NCBI GenBank assembly: GCA_949752745.1
Contig: OX457029.1
Span: forward strand, 12,022,359-12,086,358
Direction: 5' to 3'
Length of the DNA stretch: 64,000 nt
Source: Protula sp. h YS-2021
Taxonomy: Eukaryota; Annelida; Polychaeta; Sabellida; Serpulidae
The notes under the pieces were generated by a model. The model ran no database searches, had not been told where the DNA came from, and saw only the letters and a program-made list of their open reading frames with translations. Both the position numbers and the translations under genes were made by a program. This document shows positions 11,901 through 23,144 of this stretch, one piece after another. How positions within the stretch are numbered: position 1 is the first letter of the stretch; every line of letters begins with the position of its first letter.

Positions 11901-14184
11901 CGTGTTTTGGCACTGTTTTAATAAACATCCGCTGTCACGTTTGATTTCAAGCGATTTCGAATTACAAAGGTTGCTTTTCTTTTTCAATATTTCTGACACC
12001 CGCGTTGAATCTTCGTAAAGTTTCTTTCAAAGGACATTGGTAAAGTGTAATTTAAATTTTATGTTCAAGCTGTTAGGGGTACTATGTCAATTGTCTGTCT
12101 AGCTTACTGTTACCACTGAAATTAAAAATAGAACTGTTAAAATACGTTATCAGTTTCTGCACGAAAATGAGGTCAGTGAAATAAGTCACAGAAAGGCTAT
12201 AACCAAACCTTAGTGCATTGAATGTAAAAATTATTTCTCCACAAGGTTTTAAGCTGCAGGCTTAATACTGTTCATTTCAGGGTAATGTCGTGCTTATTCA
12301 TGTCCTGTCATGCTTATAGCAGTCGTATGACGGTCATATAATATTTATTTCGCGCCAAACGCTGCAGTCATATGATGTCCATGTATTTCTGGGGAAATTC
12401 TAATCTAGACTCAAGATCCAGACAGTGGCAACTGTAAAGTGGTGAGGTTCTGGTTGTGGCCCACACGTCAAAGCAGGGCTTTGATTTCAAGCAAAAGCCT
12501 CCTGTCAATTTCAATAAATACGGTATATAATAACCAGGTTGCGTGTTTAGGTGACGTTGAATAGACAGTCGAAACAGTCTGAATAGTGAAAAATAGGGTG
12601 GAGTGGGGATCAACAATATATAGAAGGCATGCCAGTATTATTGCTATATTTTACCTTTACAATCTCACCCTGCATTTTACACAGATTTTTTTTAACCTAA
12701 CGAAATGAGATTTTATAGGCTGGTGGGCACACGTGTTTTAATCGATATACGAGCGCTTTTTTGATTTACAGTGAAAAACCGCTATTGGGGACAAAAACTG
12801 ACTGAATAATTTTGTCCCTAATGGCAGGGTGTTCCTAATTTCGAGGTTGTGTTAATTTGAGTTCTATCTGTATGGAATGCCGTTTAACATTTAATGCTTA
12901 TTTGTGATATCAAAATATATTTAGAGATATTAATAAATCAATGTAGATCTCATTAATTTATATTTTGCTATCAATAATTGCATTTTAGATGGCAAAAAAT
13001 TATTTTTGAGATAAAAAATCAATTTTACAAACCTAAAAAATCTTAAGGGCGAAATAACAACACATTTTCATCCCAAGAATTGCTTCTTTTTTGTACAGTA
13101 AAAATTAAAACAAAGATTCTGTATACAAGGACAGCCATTATTTATTTACAGATGACGTGTAGCATTGAAACACCCCAGCATTGAAACACCACATCATTGT
13201 ATGGGCCCATCCAATGGGTGGGCTAAATCAATACAGAGGCTATTGAAACAGCACATACGGATTCTCACCATTGGACATTTTGCAAAGAACAAAAACCTGT
13301 GCAGGAAACTTGTAGTGGGGAACTTGTACAAGTTACCTGTGGTAAAATCCATGTTAGTGGGGATGTCGAGAAAAAACATTAACACTTCATTGAGATGCAG
13401 ACGCGACACCCAGATCAAAAGGGCCGGGGAGGTTGGGGGTCTGGGGACTTTATCCACAACGTTCCAGTTCTGATTCCGAAATCTTGAAATTCTTTTCGCT
13501 GCCACACTGCTTATATACAGATTTAATCAAATTTATATTTCTGCGTGTCTCGCTAAAATTTTAACTTGGGGTTTTACTGCAATGTAATATAGAATCTGCG
13601 AAGATTTCATTCTGCGGTAGTTCCATTGATTGAACACGTGCGCATGAAAATTAACGGTCGTAGAATCTAAGAAGCGAATGCGCGTGAGACCAGCTGGAAA
13701 ACGTGACCATCCCCTGTATAGAATCTTCCTTGTTAACGAAAATGACAGAGCGAGATGAGGGAGGGAGGGAGGGAGGGAGGGAGGGAGGGAGGGAGGGAGG
13801 GAGGGAGGGAGGGAGGGAGAAGCAGAAAAACCGGCATGGATGTAGGGAAGGAGGGAAGGAGGAAGAAAGGGAAGCAGAGAGGAGATGCAGGGATGGAAGA
13901 GGAGGGGTGTGGAAAGAGGGAGGGCGCTGAAGGAAGGGTGGAGGTGACAGGGTAACAGAAGCTTGGGGGCAGAGGACAGGAGAGGTAAAGGGAGGGCGGA
14001 AGCTATTAGGGTACTGCACGAATCCGGGACAGAAGTCCCCTGGACAAAAGGACCCTGGACATAAGGGCTTTCCCCAAAACGGCCTTTTCTAAAAGGGTCT
14101 TTCCCAAAACGGCCCTAAATGAAAACTTAGACAAAAGGGCCTTGAGACGTTTTTTGTATATGGCTCTCAAAATTATCTTGCGTG
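11901..14184. repeat. 2.28-kb tandem duplication, unit A
   Basis: The whole block recurs at 14185-16438 in the same orientation, beginning CGTGTTTT and ending in a GGGCCTTGGACAAAA-type array. Inside are a hairpin (arms 12781-12796 and 12810-12825), an AT-rich patch with TGATATC motifs (12905-13035), and a (GGGA)n microsatellite. No gene is recognised, although open frames are conserved between units because the copies are so similar. Confidence 0.9.
13757..13819. repeat. (GGGA)n microsatellite, unit A
   Basis: About fifteen uninterrupted GGGA repeats. The matching tract in unit B (about 16094-16115) has only about five, so the locus has changed length since the duplication. Confidence 0.95.
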
Positions 14185-16438
14185 CGTGTTTTGACACTGT
14201 TGTAATAAACATCCGCTGTCACGTTTGATTTCAAGCGATTTCGAATTACAAAGGTTGCTTTTCTTTTTCAATATTTCTGGAACCCGCGTTGAATCTTCGT
14301 AAAGTATCTTTCAAAGGACATTGGTAAAGTGTAATTTAAATTTTATGTTCAAGCTTTTAGGGGTACTATGTCAATTGTCTGTCTAGCTTACTGTTACCAC
14401 TGAAATTAAAAACAGAACTGTTAAAATACGTTATCAGTTTCTGTACGAAAATGAGGTCAGTGAAATAAGTCACAGAAAGGCTATAACCAAACCTTAGTGC
14501 ATTGAATGTAAAAATTATTTCTCCACAAGGTTTTAAACTGCAGGCTTAATACTGTTCATTTCAGGGTAATGTCGTGCTTATTCATGTCCTGTCATGCTTA
14601 TAGCAGTCGTATGACGGTCATGTAATATTTATTTCGCGCTTAACGCTGCAGTCATATGATGATCATGTATTTCTGCGGAAATGCTAATCTAGACTCGCCA
14701 TCCAGACAGTGGCAACTGTAAAGTGGTGAGGTTCTAGTTGTGGCCCACAAGTCTACTCAATGCCAAAATACAACGTTACACGAAACGAAGTTGATCAGAC
14801 GTCGGATAAAGCAGGGCTTTGATTTCAAGCAAAAGCCTCCTGTCAATTTCAATAAATACGGTATATAATAACCAGGTTGCGTGTTTAGGTGACGTTGAAT
14901 AGACAGTCGAAACAGTCTGAATAGTGAAAAATAGGGTGGAGTGGGGATCAACAATATATAGAAGGCATGCCAGTATTATTGCTATATTTTACCTTTACAA
15001 TCTCACCCTGCATTTTACACAGATTTTTTTAACCTAACGAAATGAGATTTTATAGGCTGGTGGGCACACGTGTTTTAATCGATATACGAGCGCTATTTTG
15101 ATTTACAGTGAAAAACCGCTATTGGGGTTAAAAACTGACCGAATAATTTTGTCCCTAATGGCAGGGTGTTCCTAATTTCGAGGTTATGTTAATTTGAGTT
15201 CTATCTGTATGGAATGCCGTTTAACATTTAATGCTTATTTGTGATATCAAAATATATTTAGAGATATTAATAAATCAATGTAGATCTCATTAATTTATAT
15301 TTTGCTATCAATAATTGCATTTTAGATGGCAAAAAATTATTTTTGAGATAAAAAATCAATTTTACAAACCTAAAAAATCTTAAGGGCGAAATAACAACAC
15401 ATTTTCATCCCAAGAATTGCTTCTTTTTTGTACAGTAAAAATTAAAACAAAGATTCTGTATACAAGGACAGCCATTATTTATTTACAGATGACGTGTAGC
15501 ATTGAAACACCCCAGCATTGAAACACCACATCATTGTATGGGCCCATCCAATGGGTGGGCTAAATCAATACAGAGGCTATTGAAACAGCACATACGGTTT
15601 CTCCTCATTGGACATTTTGCAAAGAACAAAAACCTGTGCAGGAAACTTGTAGTGGGAAACTTGTACAAGTTACCTGTGGTAAAATCCATGTTAGTGGGGG
15701 TGTCAAGAAACTCATTAACACTTCACTGAGATGCAGACGCGACACCCAGATCAAAAGGGCCGGGGAGGTTGGGGGTCTGGGGACTTTATCCACAACGTTC
15801 CAGTTCTGATTCCGAAATCTTGAAATTCTTTTTGCTGCCACACTGCTTATATACAGAGTTAATCAAATTTATATTTCTGCGTGTCTCGCTAAAATTTTAA
15901 CTTGGGGTTTGACTGCAGTGTAATATAGAATCTGCAAAGATTTCTTTCTGCGGTAGTTCCATTGATTGAACACGTGCGCATGAAATTTAACGGTCGTAGA
16001 ATCTAAGAAGCGAATGCGCGTGAGACCAGCTGGAAAACGTGACCATCCCCTGTGTAGAATCTTCCTTGTTAACGAAAATGACAGAGCGAGATGAGGGAGG
16101 GAGGGAGGGAGGGAGAAGCAGAAAAACCGGCATGGATGTGGGGAAGGAGGGAAGGAGGAAGAAAGGGAAGCAGAGAGGAGAGGCTTTGATGGAAGAGGAG
16201 GGGTGTGGAAAGAGGGGGGCTGGAGGAAGGGTGGAGGAGACAGGGGAGCAGAAGCATGGGGGCAATGGACAGGAGAGGTAAAGGGAGGGCGGAAACTATT
16301 AGGGTACTGCAAGAATCCGGGACAGAAGGGCCCTGGACAAAAGGGCCTTGGACATAAAGGCCTTTCCCAAAACGGCCCTAAATGAAAACTTAGACAAAAG
16401 GGCCTTGAGACTTTTTTGTATATGGCTCTCAAAATTAT
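14185..16438. repeat. 2.28-kb tandem duplication, unit B
   Basis: Very similar to 11901-14184. It differs by a segment of about 54 bases near 14752-14806 that is absent from unit A, by the shorter GGGA tract, and by scattered substitutions. The copies are therefore distinct and not a simple assembly doubling. Confidence 0.9.
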
Positions 16439-17153
16439 CTCTATTTTTCTTAAAGATAATCCATCGATACATGAAGCCATCGAGACAAATTTTTGGCTGT
16501 CTTTTATTGCTTTGTATTATATCCATTGCTGTTGGCCACAGTTCAAGTAAAGACCCCAAATTCAGAACTCATTATGTATCGGCAAGACACTGACAGGCAA
16601 ACATCATCCGGATTGGCGCGTGTGTTTAAACTAAACACAGCGATGGGAAGTAATTCCCACTTGGTATTGAAAAAACCAAATGGGGATGGATTGCCTCGAA
16701 TTCTTCACCTATTTTTTTCCTCGCTTTTAAAATTTTTTTCTTCTTCCGCCGAATCGGTTTCCAGACATCTCCTCCGAGACCGCTGAGGCTAGACCAACCA
16801 AACTTTATGGTGGGCTATCTGAATTGGTGCACCTGATAAAACCTTTTGACCTTGATCTTACCGGTATAGTTGGTAGTATTTAGGAGGATGTTCTGCATTC
16901 TGACATGTTAACAAATAGCAATATCATCTACCTTCCGTTTAAGTTATCATTCCAAGTGGGGTCTAATTCGCGGTGCGAATTTCGGTCTAGTTAAAACTCA
17001 AAATCCTAGAAAAAATCTCAAACCCTTTTTGTCCAACTTTTTATTTAGGGCCGTTTTCGGAAAGGCCTTTTCGGGAAAGGTCGATTTGGGAAAGGCCCTT
17101 ATGTCCAAGGCCCTTTTGTCCAAGGCCCTTCTGTCTGGATACCGTACTGCACA
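16306..17153. mobile_element. Foldback-like element with GGGCCTTGGACAAAA ends
   Basis: The left end (16318-16415) and right end (about 17040-17135) are inverted copies made of GGGCCTTGGACAAAA and TTTCCCAAAACGGCC units. The left end is also part of duplication unit B, and its counterpart in unit A is at 14025-14140. A small HINE (16645-16990) sits inside. No gene is seen. Confidence 0.5.
16645..16990 (+). mobile_element. Short Helentron/HINE-like element
   Basis: CCCACTTGG (16657-16665) and CCAAGTGGG (16952-16960) form subterminal inverted repeats. A perfect hairpin ATTCGC...GCGAAT (16966-16980) is followed by TTCGGTCTAG and T. The 5' part matches 1395-1620. This is the smallest complete-looking member in the window. 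Confidence 0.7.
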
Positions 17154-17548
17154 GTGAAATATCAATACCGCCAAGTTTTGTTACATTGATTGCGAATCCA
17201 ACTTTTTCCATGCTGTCTTTTCATAAACTCCCATATAGCTTTCTCCCCTGCATAACAAACGGATTAATCTGTGGGTTTTTGCACTTTCCTGTGCAGGGTT
17301 TTAGAAACTCTCTTTACAAGAGCAAAAATAAAATTGGGCCAAAGTTTTCCCACCACAAGTTACTGGCACAGGTTTCTGTTCTTGGCAAAATGTCCATTAA
17401 ATACGACTCGATGAAGGAAAACACAGCGCATAGGGACCTCGACTGTAGCCTCATTGAAACATTTTGTTTTAGATTTAAATTTGGGTGATATTTTTTTCTT
17501 GTTAAAAATTGTGAATTGACGAAACAATGACAATATTTTTCAGTAAGG

Positions 17549-18250
17549 TGGTACTGAGGTCCCAAAGTGGCACTGAGGACCCGGTGGCACTGAGGACCCC
17601 ACACATTTTTCATATGAACTCACCGCCTCTGCCCCGCCCCCATCATTAATTATGTCTTAAAATCACTGCTTCTTCCGCCCCCCTCCCTGCCACCCTGTTA
17701 GGCGACGCCGTCAGGGGTGGCATGGGATCTTTTATCTTCTTTTACCAGCAATATGAGCAGCATTGTTTTGGTTTTGAACGTTTCTTTTAGCTTAAAACTG
17801 CCTAATCTACCATTTTGAAGCAGAAAATAGTTTGGTTCCTCAGTGCCACCAGCTGGTCCTAAGTGCCACTTCGATTTGGACCTCATTAACAACAGTGGTA
17901 CTGAGGTCCCAAAGTGGCACTGAAGACCCGGTGGCACTGAGGACCCCACACATTTTTCATATGAACTCACCGCCTCCGCCCCGCCCCCATCATTAATTGT
18001 GTCTTAAAATCACTGCTTCTTCCGCCCCCCCTCCCTGCCACCCTGTTAGGCGACGCCGTCAGGGGTGGCATGGGATCTTTTATCTTCTTTTACCAGCAAT
18101 ATGAGCAGCATTGTTTTGGTTTTGAACGTTTCTTTTAGCTTAAAACCGCCTAATCTAGCATTTTGAAGCAAAAAATAGTTCGGTTCCTCAGTGCCACCAG
18201 CTGGTCCTCAGTGCCACTTCTGGACCTCATTAACAACAGTGGTACTGAGG
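17549..18250. repeat. About 345-bp tandem repeat with inverted internal ends
   Basis: Two full units start at 17549 and 17896, and a third begins at 18240. Each unit opens with GGTACTGAGGTCCC and GTGGCACTGAGGACC motifs and closes with GGTCCTCAGTGCCAC, so a foldback-like element seems to have been amplified in tandem. Confidence 0.85.
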
Positions 18251-18719
18251 TCCCGAGCAGACGGTGACCCCGCCTCAAATATTAGGTACGATTCTGCCGG
18301 CCTTGCATGTACTGTTTCCACGGATGGGGTATCCCTATGCAACTGTCTGTAGATTTGGCCCATATTCTTGATCGGATGTGTTGTTTCTATGGATGGGGTA
18401 TTCCTATGCATCTGCCATATTGATTCTATATGTGCTATTTCTGTGGCTTACAGCTATATGATGGGCCCATTCTACACCCATCAACCATAAAAAAAGCCCA
18501 TCTTGTTCACAGCACAGGGCAGTTTGTTCCCATTTTTAAGGGGAGAAGAAAATATGTGCTATTCCTATAGCCAAATATGGGCTGAAACTATAGAAGTGCA
18601 AAACAACGAAGATGGGGTAAATCAATACCTCGCTGTTATTAGATGGGCCCATCCTGCGGATGGGCTGTTTCAATACAACAGTGCATGTTTCTGAATTTTT
18701 TTATTCAAAAAAAATAAAC

Positions 18720-19200
18720 TGATATTTTGATGTCAACAATCAATTTTTGAGATAAAAAAATCGTTTGCAGATTTCAAAATACAAATTAAAAAAGTATCAG
18801 TCTGAAATAATGATATCTGAAATACATTCTTGATATCAATATAAAGAAACTGTATTATTGAGCTCAAAATTGGTATTTTGCTCTCAAATATTTCATTTCT
18901 GCTATCAAGAATTGAATTTTTTATCTCGAAAAATCAATTTTTGATATCATTAAATCATTTTGATATCAACAAATATTTCTTGGTATCTCTTAACATTTAT
19001 TGATATGAAAAAAAGATTTTTTGAGATCAAGAATACATTTAGAGATATCAAAAATACAATTACAGATAGCAAAAATGAATTCTTGATATCAAAATATGGA
19101 TTTATTGAGATCAAAAACTAATTCTTGATATCGAAAAATTAATTTTGGAGATCAAAAATTATTTCTTGATATCAATAATTCGCTAATAAATGTGAAAACG
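18720..19200. repeat. AT-rich imperfect repeat with TTGATATCAA motifs
   Basis: Degenerate units of about 20-25 bases built on TTTTTGATATCAA and GAGATCAAAAA fill the stretch. A shorter, related patch lies in both units of the 2.28-kb duplication. Confidence 0.75.
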
Positions 19201-19440
19201 GCATTCCAAATATCTAAATATTGGAGGTTTGATTATTTTAACTTTATCAGATAGCGAAAGTTCGTTCCGTTTTCTTTTCACACTACCCATATTCAGACGC
19301 AACACTTATTATAATAGCAGTTTATTTTACTATTAAATGAGCATAGAGACAATGTATTACTTGCTCCTTTATACACATTTTAAAAGACAGAGCACATGTC
19401 AATAGGGATTAGTCTATAAAGTTTCTCTCTCAAGCACGGG

Positions 19441-20467
19441 AGCGGGAAAAATCGTACCTAAGACCAATCGTACCAGGTCAAATCGTACCCAGGTCAAATC
19501 GGTCAGTAGGTAATCTTGAGTAGCTCACCGCTAAAGTATAAATAAACAAATTTCATTGCGGTTCCTTATTAATAATCAAGTTAACCATAGAAAAGCATTT
19601 CATCTGGAATTATACAATTTACGAGTTGACAAGGATAAAAAATATTTGAAAAAAATATGTCTGCACTACAGACAGGATATCCGATCAAAACAGCAAAGCG
19701 GCGTGAGGTACCAGATGTAAAAATGAGCTCCTGATTGAGCTGATGGACTACATTGAACGAAACTGGATCTCAAACAAAGTATAGAACGGCGAGGATTGGT
19801 GCATATTCGGGCGCAGCATTCGCACAAATAACGACGTGGAGGATAAGTAATAAAGAAATAATTTTAGAAGAGAAGTATGCCGGAAAACTGTACTTTTTGA
19901 TCACGTAATTTTATTGTTATACATTAAAAATCATTTGTAGAGTAAATTCTGTATCTATTATTATTTCATCTTTTTCACCACACGGTGGCACCGTAGATTG
20001 AATCATAGTGCAGCGTGCGCCAACAGCCACTTCTACCATCTTGTCCGCTTACTTCACGATAACGCTATACTCATCTCAGTTAAACTGAGGCTTGTCAGCG
20101 ACAGGAAACGCCAGCAAAAAAAGCAACCTCGAAAATTCTCCGGAAAAATGGCTAAGTTACGGAATGATTACGAAACTGGTGAACTTACATCATCACAGCT
20201 GTTGAAATCGGTTGGAGTAATTATGGACATGGCTTAGAAACTTTGAGAACGATTTTTGTGATTGTATGTGATTGAACAATTTGAATGTGATGTACTCTTT
20301 GCTTGGTACATTTGTGTATTTTTTAATGTAGAAAACACCAGAAGAAATAGAAATAAACACGCAGGATATAATAAAAACCGTTCTTCAGTGTGCATTGTTT
20401 ATTCGGAATATTTGGTGTGATTTGTCTTGGGTACGATTTGACCCGGGTACGATTTGTTTTGGGACAT
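19441..20467. mobile_element. MULE-derived element with CAAATCGTACC arrays at both ends
   Basis: The left end (19451-19500) is an array of GGTCAAATCGTACC-type units. The right end (20412-20467) holds the same motif inverted. Between them lies a broken gene whose reading frames match the C-terminal part of MULE-type transposases. No clean target duplication is visible, so the exact limits are uncertain. Confidence 0.65.
19722..20237 (+). pseudogene. MULE-type transposase, C-terminal remnant
   Basis: Two pieces are readable. The first (19722-19848) has a YIERNWI stretch, an in-frame TAG, and then SIRTNNDVE, which resembles the conserved segment before the WH-x-R motif of MULE transposases. The second (about 19998-20237) has HFYHLVRLLHDNA, KLRLVSDRKRQQKK, and a closing DYETGELTSSQLLKSVG, the usual C-terminal pattern. 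Between them the expected GWH part is lost or replaced by about 150 non-coding bases. The catalytic N-terminal portion is absent. The call rests on remembered family patterns, not on a search. Confidence 0.6.
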
Positions 20468-20559
20468 CTTTTCGCTCTCTTTATTAGGAAGATGCAGTTT
20501 TCTGATAAATTAAAGGCACATATTCTAGAACAACAAGGAAAAATGTAAAACTGGTTTGT

Positions 20560-20815
20560 TTGTTTGCATAGAAGTTTGTTTCCACTGGGGTTTGTTTGCA
20601 CTGGGGATTGTTTATACTGGGTTTCTTTGCATGGAAGTTTGTTTCCACGGGAGTTTTTTTGCAAAGGATTTGTTTCCAAGGGGATTTGTTTGCACTTGGT
20701 TTGTTTCCACGGGGGTTTGCTTGCACTGAGTTTGTTTGCATGGGCGTTTGTTTGCACGTAGGTTTGTTTGCATGGAAGTTTGTTTGCATGGGCGTTTACG
20801 GAAGTTTATTTGCAC
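20560..20815. repeat. 16-bp minisatellite (GTTTGTTTGCATGGGA)
   Basis: About sixteen imperfect units of roughly 16 bases, alternating GGTTTGTTTGCAC and AAGTTTGTTTCCACG. Open frames on both strands through this block come from the repeat. Confidence 0.9.
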
Positions 20816-20895
20816 GAAACACCGGATAGAATCCATGGTGTTTGTTTCACTAGCGGCCAATAAAAGCAGTTATGTGTTTTCAAAACTAGTTAGAA

Positions 20896-22230
20896 CTAGA
20901 CCGCCTTCGGTACCGAGTAGTGAAATTTACACAAAAGACGATTCAAAATTCTTTAGCAATCTGATTTTTTACCTTGGCCATAATTGAGGTCAAGGTCACC
21001 GAGGTACTCTTTTATGACGTCTGTTAGGCCCAAATGGTCGAGAATAGGCTCAACCCGTTTTCTAACCGTTCTCGAGATAATAGTAAACTTCCAGTTCTTA
21101 ACATTGACCATAACTGAAGAGGCGAAGGTCACAGAGGTACCTCTTACATAACATCTTTCAATATCTTTTTTAGAGATGATGGTCAATCTGTCTCTAACGA
21201 TTTTCGATATACAAAGGTCAGTTGACCTTGATTCTGAAGAGATTCGGATCGCGAGGTTACTCTGTACTGAAACTATATACGTGTTCAAACGAGGATATTA
21301 GCGCTGTTTCTAGCCAGCTGTCGTGATAAATAAGGGTTAAAAATATTTTGACCTCAATGTGACCTTAAAGGCCCAACTGAAAACGCTGCTTTTAGCCATG
21401 GCACCGAGTCCGCCCCTTTTCTCACTTTCTTGGAAAAGGCCATCAATCAATTTTATACAGATTTTACAACCTTAAGATAAATGTCTTTGTGCAATGTGCG
21501 AAATGACAAACTGAAGATAACAGTTAATTTATGCAGCATATTTGTATCCACACTGTGAGTCCAGCTTAGACAAAGGAGTTGAAAGGAAAAATGTGTGAAA
21601 TCGGTTTTGCTTGGAATGGCTCCCTATAACATGCTGTTCAATGAGCATCAATGGGTCAATGTTTTGACAGCGTCAATCAAGCAACAATTAGGTCTCGTAA
21701 AACACGTGGAATTTACAATGAGGTTGGGCAGTTTTTAAATTGTGATATGATTTAAAGCTAAATTTTGATGTAAAATCTTTTCAAACAGTTGTAAAAATAC
21801 TTTTAGTATGGTTAGAAAGTAATTGCTAACTCATCGACCATTTTATTTTATCAAAATCTGTCAAAACGTTTAGTAAAAACGCTAAAAAACTACGCGAGGA
21901 ACTGATGTTGCCTCGTTGAGCTCCAGAATCATAATGAAAATGGGAAGAGCTAAGGGCTGCTTTTATAGTCCTCGTTGGGCCTTTAACTTTGGACATCAGC
22001 GTAAAAAATGCAAACTCCCCGAGGACTCATTACTCTCTATTCCCTTGCCTAATGTCGTCTTCCTACGTCAAACCTTGTACGAAGAGTTTTTTGGAAACCA
22101 CTTTGAATTAAAAAATACTTTGACCTCAATTTGACCTTGATCTTGAAGGTTAAGGTAAAAAATGCGGATTTCACGACTTCTCGTCATCCTCTACATGTGA
22201 GCCAAATTGCATGAAAAAAATCAACGAAAA
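20896..22230 (-). mobile_element. Helentron/HINE-like element, reversed
   Basis: Read on the minus strand, the 3' end is CTACTCGGTACCGAAGGCGGTCTAG, split here by CTAG at 20896-20899, with a decayed hairpin. Inward follow the same GAAAACGGTTAGA and GGTCAAGGTCA repeats as in the other copies (20960-21280, 22120-22160). About 600 bases of unrelated sequence (21370-22000) interrupt it. The 5' limit is not defined. Confidence 0.5.
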
Positions 22231-23144
22231 TATATATATACTCATATATATACTCTTTAGCAAATAGTGAAAACTGAAACGCTGCACACATGCTATAATC
22301 GCTCTCATTGTGAACAATTGGGCGATCAGAATGACTATGCTGATATCGTACCATATGTCTTAACTGCCTTAACTGTTGGCTTCAATGGCAAAATTTCAAT
22401 GTCCATTTTGCATATAAAATGTTAATGAATTTCTAAAAAAAATTAAGTGGATCGACTAGACATGCTACATTATGTCTCTACTAAATTTGTCATCCTAGCC
22501 CTAGACGTTTAAGAGCAGTTTGCGTGACAATGTTATAGGGAAAAAGGAATCATACGGAAACGCTTTACCGAATCGTACGAATTCAAAGAATCACGGGATT
22601 GAAAATCCACACGTGTAATGCGAATTAATCTACCTCTTCACTTACGCACCTGGTGTTCTTCTTTTTTCGTGTCTTTATGAGTTTTATTCAACACGAGGTT
22701 TTGTTGAGAGTCGTGAATTAATTGCACGGCCCGATTTCCTGCTACATCAGGCCTCTCAATGCGCCGTTAAATTTCACGTTTATATCGAATTAAAACTGTT
22801 TTTTATTTCTTACAAATTTAATAGGTAGAACTTGAATTCAGTAAACAAAAAGGAAATCTGACATTTTACGTGTATATTTGGCATTTTATAAATCCATTTT
22901 GTGATTTTTGAATACAAGAACACACTGAGTATGTAGTGGTGTGCAGTATTTTTTATAGTTGGTGTCAAATAAATGGATTGATCTGTAAGTGAAAAGAATG
23001 TCAAATAGCAGTTCTCAGATGTGCTTCGGTGCCCTTGTGTGTGTAGCTGGTCATCATTACCTCCCCCTTCCTGTTTTAACAAAACGGGCACTCGGTGACG
23101 ACCGTAGCTGGTATAAAAATTACTGCTTTTCTCCTCGTCCTGTT

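Noticed and set aside
12368..12616. ORF conserved between two places (also 14757-14954)
   Set aside because: Conservation comes from the recent 2.28-kb tandem duplication and says nothing about coding.
13651..14019. Pro/Ser-rich and Gly/Arg/Glu-rich frames on opposite strands
   Set aside because: They are translations of the GGGA microsatellite and purine-rich sequence beside it; the copy at 16.0-16.3 kb has a different repeat number and breaks the same frames.
20323..20860. Overlapping frames rich in Asn, Lys, Gln and Thr on the minus strand
   Set aside because: A product of the 16-bp GTTTGTTTGCA minisatellite.
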